Assembly: GCF_000182925.2 (NCBI RefSeq)
Contig: NC_026501.1
Location: 2,356,001 to 2,420,000, forward strand
Reading direction: 5' to 3'
From: Neurospora crassa OR74A
Lineage: Eukaryota; Ascomycota; Sordariomycetes; Sordariales; Sordariaceae
Length of the DNA stretch: 64,000 nt
Part shown: positions 11,644 through 23,201 of the stretch, piece after piece
Position numbering within the stretch: the first letter of the stretch is position 1
How the letters are laid out: each line of letters opens with the position of its first letter
Made by a program: the position numbers and the translations under genes
Notes under the pieces: generated by a model
What the model was told of the DNA's origin: nothing
The model's database searches: none
What the model saw: only the letters and a program-made list of their open reading frames with translations

Positions 11644-12910
11644 GGTCTCTGCATATTTCACATAATGCTTCTTTTGTTGTCTTTCTTCATTTTTTTCTCG
11701 TTGCTCCCTATATCTCATGTTCAGTCTGTATCCCTCGTAATGTTAAAGCTTCGGGTGTCCCAACGACAAGTCTCGGGCTCCCACGACATTCCGTCATCGC
11801 CGAAAAAACTGGATGACAAAATATACTATGTACAGCAAGAACACACACATATCAATCAAGACAACACCGACTTGGATCTGCATAGATTGAAGTCTGTGTT
11901 CTCATTTTCTTTATATGCTAGTTACCTACTACCGCTAACTGGCTCTGTTATCCAGCCACTTTTATGCTCTCTTTGCTATGGAACAGAGATGATGTTCCAG
12001 TCTCGCTACTGAAATATTCCCTAGCCTGCCTACGAGATACTGGACTGTTGTAATTGTCTTTTGGGCCTGTTCATGCCAAACTGCAGTCGAAGTGACTCAT
12101 TGACCTAGATTTATCCGAAGAGGAGGTCCTCGGGTAGGTACGGGAGAATTGATGTGGAATGATAATGTTGTTCGATTAGTAGCCACTGGCAGGTGCTGCT
12201 TCATTGTACTCCTGCCTCGTCGTTGGTTTTGGCGTCAACCATGCAGCTCCAAAAAGGGGCAGCTGCGATGATTGTAAACAAAAAGCGCACGGCCCAAGCG
12301 AGAGTCCCATCGACTAGGTACTGTACTGCGTAAGAAGCCCCAGATAAGGTCAGTTGGGAGATAAGGAGGGCGGGGCAGAAGGTCCGCTCCTAATGAGTAA
12401 ATCTCATACCGGGCGTCCGCCACAGTGAGTGTTATAGCATCCGAAGGAGTGTCGTGCACCAAGTTGCCCGGTGAAAGACTCCGGTTGCTAGCGGCATCCA
12501 TCCACCCACGGCGAAGTAGCCTCCGCCGCCTCCATGGCAACCCCCACCTGCCCCGTCCCGCCTTAGGTTGGGCCAGTTCCCGGCTTCCCGCAACTCGATT
12601 CGCTTGCTGCTTGTGCCCCCAAGTTCCAACTGTGCTCTCTGGACGCTTCTCCCGTCCTTCTTTTCACGATTCCGTTACGTTACGGTAGTATTCGAGTCCA
12701 GTGTGGTTTACATCAGCCCAACCGTCATTGTTGCTACTCCTACCTTCTGTCCCAACTAGTATCTACGGTTTCACTTTCCGCACGTACCTCTTCCCTAGCA
12801 AGTGGAAACGTTCGTTCCGGACTCATCCTGCCCTCCAGCTGCTACCCATTTTGAGTGTCGCCTTCGAAGCAATTCCAGAAAGCGACTCTGCCGCCAGCCA
12901 ATCGCCCAAG
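11644..12910. other. intergenic / leader of the DUF255 gene
   Basis: No separate gene seen. The last several hundred bases are pyrimidine-rich and likely include the promoter and 5' UTR of the downstream gene. The reading frame of that gene stays open upstream to 12701 but has no ATG before 12911. Confidence 0.5.
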
Positions 12911-15572
12911 ATGATGTCCGCACAGCTCCAACAGCAGCAGCAAAAGCAACAACAAGATCAGCAGCAGAAACAACAGAAACAACAGAATCAACCGCAACAC
13001 CAACTTTCCCAACAACAGCTTCATCAAAGCCTACCGTCTCGGACCGGTAGTGGTTCCGTGTCTGCCAATGCTTCGATAGCACCGGGCGCAGCAGGGTCGC
13101 AAATTCCCGGGGCTCCTGCCGCCTCCAACACACAGCAGCCGGCCTCTTTTGGACAGCTTCGGAATCGTGCTGCCGAGAGTCAAAGTCCTTATGTGCGCGT
13201 ACATGCCAAAACACCTGTTGCCTGGCAGCTGCTTAATGCCGATACCCTGAAGCGCGCCCAGGCTGAAAACAAGCCCATCTTTATGCATATTGGCTTCTTA
13301 GCCGACCATCGTATGTTCTTGTCTCTTGTTCCCGCTGGCCTTCCTTTGCCACCTCATCTGGCGGCTCTGACTGCGGATTTTTGCTCACCATATCATCTAC
13401 CCAGACTGTCGCCTTACAACTCAAGATTCTTTCTCCAACAATGCCGTTGCCGCCTTCCTGAACTCGTCCTTCATCCCCGTCATTATCGACCGCGATGAGC
13501 GTCCCGACCTCGACACCATCTACCAGAACTATAGCGAAGCTGTGAACGCGACCGGCGGTTGGCCTCTCAACCTTTTCCTCACCCCCGACCTCTATCCCAT
13601 CTTTGGCGGTACCTACTGGCCCGGTCCCGGAACCGAGCACAGCCTTGCTGCTGCCCGTGGGGGTGCCAGCGGCGTCGGTGGCGTTGCAGCGACCCCCGAG
13701 GCTTCCAGTATCAACGGTGGTGGTGAAGAATCCTACAACGATTTCCTTGCCATAGCAAAGAAGATCCACAAGTTCTGGGTGGAGCAGGAGGAGCGATGCC
13801 GTCGTGAGGCGTTTGAGATGCTTCATAAGCTGCAGGACTTCGCGCAGGAGGGCACATTTAGCGGCACACCCGCCGAACCAGTGCCCGTGGTAGCTCCCGT
13901 GGCCGCAGCCGACGTAGAGGCGGGCGCTGACCTGGACTTGGACCAGCTTGATGAAGCTTTGGACAGGATCTTTAAGATGTTTGACCCGGTGGACTGCGGC
14001 TTCGGAACACCAAAGTTCCCCAACCCGGCCCGGCTTTCGTTCTTGCTTCGGCTGGCGCAGTTTCCCAGAGAGGTGAGAGACGTAGTCGGTGACAAGGAAG
14101 TCGAGAATGCCGCTTCCATGGCACGGAGCACCTTGCGTCGTATTCGCGATGGTGGATTGAGGGACCATGTCGGCGCGGGCTTCATGCGATTTAGCGTAAC
14201 TAGCGACTGGAGCATGCCGCATTTTGAGAAGATGGTCGGAGAGAACGCACTTCTTCTGGGCGTATACCTTGACGCCTGGCTCGGTCGCGTTCAATCATCT
14301 GCCGCCGAGACCCGGCTTTCTTTGGAGGACGAATTTGCCGACGTAGTGATCGATCTCGCCGATTACCTCACAAGCCCGCTGATTCAGTTCTCCGGGGGCG
14401 GCTTCGTTACAAGTGAGGCAGCAGACTCTTTCTATCGCAAGGGCGACCGGCACATGCGTGAAGGCGCTTACTATCTCTGGACGCGCCGCGAGTTTGATGA
14501 CGTGGTCGGACCCGCTGGGTCTGCCGAAGTGGCAGCAGCGTACTGGAACGTCCTCGAGGATGGGAACATCCCCCGCGACCAGGATCCTCATGACGAGTTC
14601 ATTAACCAGAACGTACTGTGCTCCGTCTGGGGTAAAGATACCCAGGCGCTGTCCAAGCAGTTCGGCATCCCTGTGAATGATGTAAAGAAAATAATTGCAA
14701 AGGCACGGGAACGGCTGAGGGCACACAGAGAACAGGAGAGACCCAGGCCTGCGAGAGATGAGAAGGTGGTGGTTGGTGTTAACGGAATGGTGATCTCGGC
14801 GCTCGCGAGAACAGCTGCGGTGGTGAGAGAGCTAGATAAGACAAAGAGCCAGAAATATTTGGAGGCGGCGCAGCAGGCCGCAGCCTTTATCAAGGAGAAC
14901 TTGTGGGTCCAGGACGGTACACAGAGCAGAAAGGTGCTGAAGAGGTTCTGGTTCAACCAGCCGAGCGACACAAGGGCGTTTGCGGATGATTATGCATTCT
15001 TGATTGAGGGCTTGCTTGACTTGTACGAGGCGACTCTGGAGGTTAAGTGGCTTGTTTGGGCGAAGGAGCTGCAAGGTACGCACCGAATGTTCCTCAACCT
15101 CTTCATTTCCCAACGGTGAGATACTGACATCTTCTTAGATGTGCAAAGTGAACTCTTCTACGATACACCGGTTGTCGGCAGCACTCCCTCCCTCCGCCAT
15201 TCATATACGGGCGGCTTTTACTCAACCGAGGAAGCGACTCTCAGTCACACCATCCTTCGCCTTAAGAGTGGCATGGATAAGTCCCAGCCGTCAACCAACG
15301 CCGTGTCCGCCTCGAATCTTTTCCGTCTCGGTACCATCCTCGATGAGAAACCCTTCATTCGTCAGGCTATTGAAACAATCAATGCCTTCGAGGCAGAGAT
15401 TCTGCAGTATCCCTGGCTGTTTGTCAGTCTCTTGGCCGGCGTTGTGACTTTGAGGTTGGGTGTCAGGGAGACGCGTGTCAAAGTCGAGCAGACGGCTTCT
15501 TTGAGGCAATATTGGAAGACGCCCAAGGCTGGGGCGAACGCTCTGTTGCTTGGGGCGGATACGCGCGGGTAA
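12911..15572 (+). CDS. DUF255 / thioredoxin-like SSP411 (SPATA20) family protein
   Basis: Three exons (12911-13310, 13405-15075, 15139-15572) give 834 residues. Residues about 4-45 are a Gln-rich low-complexity tail, followed by a disordered Ser/Pro/Ala linker. The DUF255 thioredoxin-like domain starts with HAKTPVAWQLLNADTLKRA and continues through KPIFMHIG, the former active site, DSFSNNAVAAFLN, VIIDRDERPDLDTIYQ and TGGWPLNLFLTPDLYP-FGGTYWP. The long C-terminal part carries the (alpha/alpha)6 N-acylglucosamine-2-epimerase-like fold seen in the family (FGTPKFPNPARL, GAGFMRFSVTSDWSMPHFEKM, ADDYAFLIEGLLDLYEA). The redox site is altered: where bacterial and animal members have CHWC, this protein reads D132-H-H-C135, so one cysteine is missing and a classical dithiol exchange is not possible. 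Function of the family is poorly known; localisation cannot be told. Confidence 0.9.
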
Positions 15573-16836
15573 ACGTGTGGAATAGAGTGGCTACTGCCGA
15601 AGGAAGGAGGAGAATTTTTGTCACGGCCCTGCGCGCTCAGATTTCTTGAAGTTTTGGAAGAATTATTGATCCTTATGGAAATAGTTGCATAGTGAGCGGA
15701 TTTCGCAATGGAATTGATACCATCTATCCGATTGTCACGGTAATGGATGTTTGACTGTCGAAGCCTTTGGATCAAACCGAGTCTGTGATAACATTACTTG
15801 CCAACACCTGTTAGAGCCTTGCGTTGCCATCTGGTATTCCTGGGCTCTCATCCCTTCAGGGCTTGTCACCCCAAGCTATAAACCGTGGCCATCCATCCAA
15901 ATATAGGTTGGCTTCCTCCTCCTCCTCCTCCCCTTCTTCTTCTTCATCGATATCATATTAATGTTGTCAAGTCATACGGTGCGCCAGTCCTTAGTCTAGG
16001 TGCTGTCACAGAACCTCGACCAGTTTACCACTATCGATCGAGTAAGGGTTCAACACAGCGACCTACCATGACCTTGAGTTTGACTTCCTATCCCACCCCT
16101 GTTGACATCTCGCAACCGCTTTTTCAATTCTTCCTTTTTCTTTTTTTTTCTTCTTTTTTTTCTTCTTCTTATCACCGAATTGTCCAAAGAAGAATTTCGA
16201 TCACTGCATCATCTCTTTGAATTTCCAGATATCACTATCGACAAAAGGCCCTGTAATGCCAAACTTCGGTGTTTGTGTCTTTCTCCTCTGACTCAACAGT
16301 GGCTTAGATTTCGAAATCATCGTACACTGGGAACATCTTCCGAATATGAAAGTGTCCGCTCACCTCGAAGATTTACGGAACGCACTTGCCCCAACATGAC
16401 TGGCAGTTAATGAGGTCAGAGCAGTTGCGCACTGGGGGGTGGGGGGAACAACGCGGGATATCCAGCTCTTTCCAGTTTTTATCACACAATATGCCAACAG
16501 CCACGCGTCAGAAAATATGTCGCCAAGTCCCTCTTGATCTGAGACGCGAGTCCTTGATACATCCTATCTCACCGGCCCGCGACAGGAGATGTTTGGCATC
16601 GGGAGTTCAGTGACTGACACTGGATGGCATCATCCACAGCACGTCTGGGTGCCATGCGTGGTGGTCTTTTCCCCTGATATCGTCAAACCAAACCACAAAC
16701 CCGACTAGAAAAGACCTCGCTTCTTAAGGCTGGAATGACACTGCTAATTCCCATTCCTTTGTGAATCATGGCTGGGTACCTGTTTGGGAAGTCAAGCCTC
16801 TGCGGTCATGATTCCTCAAAGTAGTCGTACTTCTCT
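15573..16836. other. intergenic, pyrimidine-rich
   Basis: No gene supported. Contains CTC/TTC runs near 15917-15945 and a long T/C tract at 16125-16165. Confidence 0.5.
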
Positions 16837-17143
16837 GCTGAGGTCCTCTGAAGGAAGGCGCCAGCTGGAGTAGATGCAAAGCTGTCATTGACCGAGAAAT
16901 CAGGTACATTTCTTTTGATGACTTTGGGTTCTCTCAGGATTATTCCCCATAACATCGAACTCGGTCTTGTTCGCCGTCATCAACATACTCTCAAGTCATT
17001 TCGTTCGACAATCGTTTGATTGTTAGTATACACAACGCCTAGTTGTCAGAGTCACCATTTATCAAGAATACATTTCAACGACCCCTAGCGAATCAGCAAA
17101 TCACAAGCATTGCCAACAAACGTCCCCTTTGTTTACCACCGAG
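16837..17143 (+). repeat. upstream part of a diverged tandem duplication (copy 1)
   Basis: GCTGAGGTCCTC...GGCGCCAG...AGCTGTCA at 16837-16890 is alignable with 18670-18722 (GCTGAGCTCCTC...AGCGCCAG...AGCTGTCA). Further downstream both contain a TCGGTCTT block followed by CATCAAC. So the duplication covers the promoter and leader as well as the gene that follows each copy. Confidence 0.65.
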
Positions 17144-17812
17144 ATGTACGCAATACTGAAGCATATCAGTCGAAAGCTCGCCATGCTCAGTGTGAAGCTC
17201 GCCATCATACGCAAGGATGAGTTCGTCTTTCTTTCGACATTGGTTCCCTTGTATATACCCCCCTTTTGAAATTGGACTGGGTCATTGCTCCATTCCGACG
17301 CTTTGAATTCTTGGAGCACGGATTTAGCGATGTTCGTAAGAGTTTAAGCTATATTAGTCGATGGGATAGAGAGCTGGCTAAGTTGGAGCTGTTGCTAGCG
17401 AAGGTGGAGTTGACAGTCCAAACAATTATGGACATGCGCAACAGAGTTCCCAAGGCGAGTGATCCCAAACCCTGTATCATCACCTATTCCCTTCCTCACC
17501 CCTACCTACCGACCTAAGCAGCAAGAAGGAAAGATCCTCTCTAACTTGGACACGTCATTTGGTTCGGCTCGAAATCAACAGCACGAAGGTTTTGCCGATG
17601 GAGGTGAGGCCGCTCCAAGCATCGTCGAAATACCCTTTATACACCTCAACCATCGTATAAACATGTGTAATGCTCTGGGGCTTCCCTGGGGCGAGTCCAC
17701 ACCCAAGCAGCCCGACAATGTGGACCTCAAATTTGCCCCCACCTACGAGAAGCCTGTCTCCGCGAAGTATGTACCTCCATTTCGCCGACAAAACGATAGA
17801 ATCATTAAATAG
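17144..17812 (+). pseudogene. frameshifted paralogue of the small gene at 19024
   Basis: I do not recognise a family. The frame opens at ATG 17144 (MYAILKHISRKLAML) and stops in a C6T4 run near 17258-17270. Homology to the second copy resumes in another frame (KLDWVIAPFRRFEFL against LRIDNVIAHFRIFQ) and continues through ELAKLELLLAKVELTVQ, the counterpart of EWIKVGLLLDEIEMTLN. One missing base in the C run would explain the shift, so this is either a pseudogene or a sequencing error. An intron at 17455-17518 lies at the same place as intron 2 of the other copy but begins GCGAGTGATC instead of GTGAGTGATC. The last exon (17519-17812) is longer than in copy 2, ending ...YVPPFRRQNDRIIK. The protein would be amphipathic and helical, without signal peptide. 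Confidence 0.55.
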
Positions 17813-17967
17813 CTGTTGGGAATGAAGTGTTCGAGTTTGTCGGGATGGGAGTAGCGGTGTTTGGGAATTTGGGATATACAGTAAGTACCCTGAACTAGGG
17901 GCGGATGGAAGACACCCTTCATAGTGCATGAAGAGCAGTTAGTCCAGAATTGTCAAAAGTTAGGGCG

Positions 17968-18290
17968 TACCGCAAAGACTCGGGGCATAGCTTTTCAACT
18001 TCCAAGAAAATCAAGCAGGGTCTGCAAGCACATTGCAACATTTATACCCACCAAAATTTCTACGCAAGATGGTAATTCTGAATGTCCCTACCCTCCAGCT
18101 CCCTTGAAGAAACAGTTGGGAAAAGGAAGAGCTCCAGAGGAATCAAATTTACAGAGCCTTAGAATAGCAACACGTCTCCCCCGCTCTTTTTTGAGGGCAT
18201 AAAATCCACAGAATCGGGCATATGTATGTCTGATTATGCCTGATTTCCCTGGAAGTTGAAAAGCTGTACCCCAAGTCTTTGTGGTATATT
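17968..18290. repeat. inverted repeat, arms of about 50 bp
   Basis: The left arm at 17968-18016 (ACCGCAAAGACTCGGGGC...CAACTTCCAAG) is the imperfect reverse complement of 18237-18285 (...GGAAGTTGAAAAGCTGT...AAGTCTTTGTGGT). About 220 bases lie between the arms. The arms share the core TTTCCCTGGAAG with the hairpin that follows, so both pairs belong to one repeat family. No coding capacity inside. Confidence 0.75.
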
Positions 18291-18317
18291 TGTCTATGCA
18301 TGGAGTGACCATGGTAC

Positions 18318-18470
18318 CGTATAATTTCGGGGCGTTCGTTTTTAGCTTCCAGGGAAACCAGGCATGAACTGTAAGTATACCGCAATATTCATGTCAGTCA
18401 GAAATTGTATGCTTACAGATTCCGCATGGTTTCCTTGGAAGCTAGAAGCGAACGCCCAGAAATTATACGC
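18318..18470. repeat. near-perfect hairpin palindrome of about 150 bp
   Basis: TATAATTTCGGGGCGTTCG at 18320 pairs with CGAACGCCCAGAAATTATA ending at 18467. Pairing continues inward through AGCTTCCAGGGAAACCAGGC / GCATGGTTTCCTTGGAAGCT and CTGTAAGTATAC / GTATGCTTACAG. Only about 20 bases are left as a loop. It could be a MITE-like element or be transcribed as a hairpin RNA; there is no evidence for either from sequence alone. Confidence 0.8.
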
Positions 18471-18669
18471 TAGGTTGCTGGGCGAGAGGACTTGGTTGCA
18501 TGTACATTTGAGACGGGTGCAGGTGGTCTTTTCCACCAAGCCCATCCACATTGAGACAGGAAGGAACCCATTTTTCACTACTGGACTGTGACAGTAGCGA
18601 ATCCCTTGTGTCACAGTTCCGAAGTCATTTAACCGCGGTTGTAGTTTTCTAAATTAAGAGTTCGCGCTT

Positions 18670-19023
18670 GCTGAGCTCCTCGAAGAGAAAGCGCCAGATG
18701 TGAAGTAGACAGATAGCTGTCAGAAAATGAGAAAGCACTTTTCCCCTGATGTTGACAATCGTGATAAATGCTCCCGTCACCCTAGGTTCGGTCTTCAAGC
18801 CATCAACAATGACATGTTCAACAGTTGGTGTTTGCTCCGGTTACTGTATATCAACAGTCCTCTTATTCAAACAGTCATTATCAACAGTCATCACGATCGA
18901 CACACCTATCATCACGACCACCATTGACCAAGACCGCCTCGTCCCAACCAACGGGTTCACCGATTAAACATCCCGTCCTCAGCGTCCATCAATCGCCTGC
19001 TCTAAATCACCTCGCACACCAAG
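18670..19023 (+). repeat. upstream part of the tandem duplication (copy 2)
   Basis: Counterpart of 16837-17143. The downstream end carries the 5' leader with repeated TCAACAGTC words, ending CACCAAG before an in-frame ATG at 19024. Confidence 0.65.
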
Positions 19024-19596
19024 ATGAGTGCCACCATGGATAGGTACATCTGCAAGGCTTCCCTGTTGACAAACAAGGTCGACATCCTATTGAACAAGGA
19101 CATTCTTACGGCAATGCTCCCCGTCGAAATGACGTTGAGAATAGATAACGTCATAGCTCATTTCCGAATCTTTCAGAGTGTCTTGCCAGAAAAACTCAGC
19201 GTGGCTCGCCGGGATTATTTCGCCCAAGGGGCTATGAAGTATTCCACCAATGAGTGGATTAAGGTTGGGCTTTTGCTGGATGAGATTGAGATGACTCGTA
19301 AGTGGCCGCCATCTGCCTATACAGTATACACATACCTATTTTCGGGGGAGAGGGGGGGAGTCTATAACTGGACTAGGCTTGTAAACTATGAATGATAACT
19401 CTTTTCTCCCATGATTATAGTCAACAGACTTGTTGAAGTCGGCGGCAAACTTGGACGGGTGAGTGATCAGATCCCAGCCCCTCGTATGCCTGACCCCTAC
19501 CATCCGTTCAAGTCGCTACCTACCTACCTACCTTGCCCATCTAAATAGACAGAAGATCTCTCGCTAATTCAGGATATTCGGTTCATTCTCAAATAA
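19024..19596 (+). CDS. small hypothetical protein, intact copy of a tandem pair
   Basis: Three exons (19024-19297, 19421-19458, 19549-19596) with GT-AG introns close exactly in frame to 119 residues ending DIRFILK. The exact closure and the alignable paralogue at 17144 are the evidence that it is real. The start could be ATG 19024 (MSATMDRYIC) or the second Met at 19036. The protein is helical and amphipathic (KVDILLNKDILTAMLP, EWIKVGLLLDEIEMTLNRL), with no signal peptide, no transmembrane segment and no motif I know. Intron 2 contains a CTACCTACCTACC microsatellite. Intron 1 is absent from the paralogue. I cannot assign a function; it may be lineage-specific. Confidence 0.6.
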
Positions 19597-22500
19597 TAGG
19601 GAGAAGACGTGCATAATGAGACGTTCGATGGCATAGAGACGAACTTTATTCAGGTCATGGGTTGCATGAATATGATGTATGGTCTGAATCTTCCCTAAGG
19701 TTCGATCAATCAGCAATAAAAGGGGGGGTTTTCTGGCACATTTGGGAGGGAAAGAATGGTAGCACGAGACAGGTACATATGGGGTACATATGGTACAGGA
19801 CGACATAGCGGTGGGTGTTTTGAAATTTGGGATACATCATGATGTGACGAAAACGTGGAAATGGGAACGTTGTTACAGTAATATGGGCTCCTAGTACTCG
19901 TGCCAAAGATCAGTTGAGTCAGATCAAGCAAGATCGGTTGACGCGGTAATGGATAGATGGAGGATGCAAATGAGGAAGATCGTTGGCGAGGCAAAGAACG
20001 CTAGTTAACCTGTGTCGTCAACGCATTAAAGCAATATTGAACAGATCATAATGTGGTAGCTGAAGAAGAAATGCTGTCAAGCTGGGTTTAGGCCGCACTG
20101 CCATGTGCCCTGAGGAGAGAGGGGGTCAATGAATTGAGGCGATGCAGGAAACCGTTGCTGTGATGGGTGAGGACTTCTTGGACTATACAGATCTTGAATT
20201 CGATTCTGATTTTTCTCCCCTCTGCAAGTTGAATATTGACAAGGCAAAATGAATGAGGAAATGTGGCAACGTCTTTGGTATTCGACAAAGCTGTTCCCGC
20301 CACAACTGCACTCTTTTACCCGACGTTGACTCATTCTCTTGGTTTCAGAGCTGTTGGGTGTAGATGTGGTGTGGATGTGGATCTGATGTGACGGGAGGAT
20401 ACAACTGACTCTGTAATTCACATGTCCGTTAGGATCATTTATTTTAAAGCTTCACTAAAAGCGCCGCAGATTAGGACCGCAACGCCTTTCATAAACGTAG
20501 AATTTTTTTTTTTCATTGTTAGTAGAAGCGCGGAAGTGGCGAATTGGCGTTGTTAGTTCCGGACAGTTGGTAGCGTTGACGAGCCGTTGGTGTCGAAGGA
20601 ATGCTCCTCCTTTGATCATTAGCGAAACGAATGACTTCTCGACAAGACAACAAGATTGAATTCACTCCGCAGTGGTCAATCTACCTCTCGGAATTGTGTA
20701 GCGGTGGTAAATCTATTTGGAAGTATATCGATTGGTTCTGTTATACCTCTGGATCGTCACTGCGGATTTGTTTGTACGCAATGTGCATAGTATGCGGCTA
20801 CCTAAGCGCCGTTCATGCGTGGCTCCAACGCGGACGGGAAGCCCATTTGCAGGCATCGTCATCTTTTTGAATGTGGTAAGTCGGTTGTGAATATTTGGTG
20901 AGCAGTATGGCTTCTTGTGATCGCGGCTCGTTGGACACTTCACGATTCAGAATGGAACTTGAGAAAAGCAGGGAAGTCATAGCTACCTCTAGAAAAAGGG
21001 ATGTTGCGGGAGACCGGATATAATCTCAATGGATGCCTCTCATTTTCCTAGTTCATCTTGCGTCATAACAATTTCAAGCTGTGATCATTCTATTGTAGTC
21101 CCCACAACACAAACAGCCCATTTGCATCTCACTTCAACGTGGAAGGTCGCTGCTGGTAAATCTATCACTCGGATCGATTTCCAGGCTTTTATCATATATT
21201 TGACTTGTTACTAACCAGAGCACCTTGGCGTTAATTATCCTCGCTGCCTGTAAGTGTACCCTCCAATTCTGCATCAATCAGCAAATCTTCAGTCTTAGGT
21301 GTGTATGCCATAGCTAAGGTAACTACCATAATGGTTAAGTGCGGACGGCGTCTTGCCTAGATGGGGAGTCCCGTTATCTGGCTCAGATGCAGGGTCTGTC
21401 CTGATGTTCAAAATTCCTACTTAGCTGGGATTCTCGGCACCAAGGCCGAATTCTTTCCATACTCTCCGCCATCTTGACTATGTCGAAGTGACGACCTGAG
21501 GGGTCTTTCCCAGGACGGCAAGACCCTCCTATAATAGAAGAATTGGCCAATCTCTTTGGAAAAATGAAAAAAATTGAAAATAAAAAGAAAAATAAAACTA
21601 AAAAGAAAAAGGAAACAAAGAGAGAGAAAGAGACAGTGGATCACTGGGTACCTATCGTTTTTGCTCTTATGCTAGGTCGCGACTCGCCAGTCCGATCCCA
21701 CCTATGCGACGGTTATTTCGGTCGCGCAAAAAGTTTCGTGATAGCTTCAAAGTCATACCGCACGATCACCCATCCAGAGCGTAACCAATTGACCAAGCTT
21801 GTTCATGCTGACCAAAATCATGTGTAAAATAATGAAGAGTGCTGTTGTTGTTCGCGCCGGATACTACATCCCGTCTTCCCCTTCAGTCATTGACGGGCCG
21901 TCTCAGGCCCTCGACTATGTGAAATTTCATCCAACTTCACACCATATAAAGCGAAAGCACAGCACATAATGAGCTACCAACATAGGATGAAGAGCCCCAC
22001 GACAACATTCCCACCGGCGATAGGACTGGTATTAGCAGCAGCCTTTGCCCACTTCGAAGCTGAAATGCGCAATTGAAAATGGGTGTTCAGGATGATGAGA
22101 AGATCTTGAAAATTGTAATACCACGAAGCGTCAAGGATTTCTACACCAGCCATGGCATCGTTTGAAATCCAACTTTCATCCTCTCAGGATCAAAAGCAGT
22201 TACCTGATGATCTGTATGGTGGTTTGCTGGTCGTAGATACGCTCGAAGTTTTTCACACAAACCGCCGTGCTTGAGATCAGAGTGAGTTGATGAACCTTTG
22301 CCCAAGGGCTCTGAGGTGGGAGAGAAAGTGATGGCTATCATCACTAATGGTAGGTTACACCGATTTAGACACAATCACATGGGGGTGGGTTGAGGAGGCT
22401 GGTGACTGTCATAGGTGTCTTCAGCGTACTTGCGAACGTCTCGCTCACAGAACGACGACACTCGACCTGTCTAAAACTCATCGAGAAGCCTCGAGGCACA

Positions 22501-23201
22501 TATCAAGGAAATCACTCTTTGAGGTTTTGGAGGTAGTCAAAGCGACGGCGGCGATTCAAGATGGTCGAGTTGACGGATTATTCAAGACTATAGGGTATAT
22601 ATATGTATGCAGTCAGGCAGCTTCACCATCGGCAAAATGAATCAGGGTGGTGGATGGCTTGGACTGGAGGCTTGGGCGTTGGGACACTAGGACACTGGGA
22701 TGCTGGTCGTCAAGTGACCAGCTGAACAAGTTGTTTTAGGGTTTGCTACTCTCAGCGTTGTCTCGTTCGCACCTCTGTGATGCTATGTCTGACCTACCCG
22801 CTACTAAACGGCTGCTGTACTTGCGATTTTATATACTGTAACAAGATATATGGACTGAATACATGTTTCTACTATTGTTCTGTGCGTCAATTGGTATCGT
22901 ACATTTTTAGGATGTGTCTACATCATTTTAGCCATAGGACAAGATCCGTCAGCGACTGGAGTGTAACATCATTTACGATGGTATGGGCTCGGCTTGTATG
23001 AAAGTTTACGACGCTCAAGCATCAATGTGCCTTATTCAGGAGCTAAGAATGCTCACAACCTTTCAAAACTGTTGCCTTGGAATGTTATGTCGCGCATGAT
23101 GGGGAAGAGGAACCATGGGACACGAGGCAACAAGCAAACCGGTCATTGAGAAGAAAGCGGCAGTAGATGGGTATTACTAGGGATGGAATGATGTTAGGAG
23201 C
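19597..23201. other. 3.6 kb with no supported gene
   Basis: Only short open frames occur. A 79-codon frame at 20631-20870 has a hydrophobic stretch but nothing recognisable. 21560-21640 is an A/G-rich low-complexity tract. Around 22152 an ATG in good context opens a 40-codon frame without a convincing continuation. Base composition is like the neighbouring genic DNA, not like the AT-rich island. Confidence 0.45.

Noticed and set aside
16102-16410. 102-codon frame with a Phe-rich stretch resembling a membrane segment
   Set aside because: The hydrophobic stretch is only translation of a TTC/TTT tract.
22152-22640. Possible small multi-exon gene beginning with ATG 22152
   Set aside because: The first frame closes after 40 codons. 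A GTGAGT follows, but no acceptor leads to a convincing continuation.
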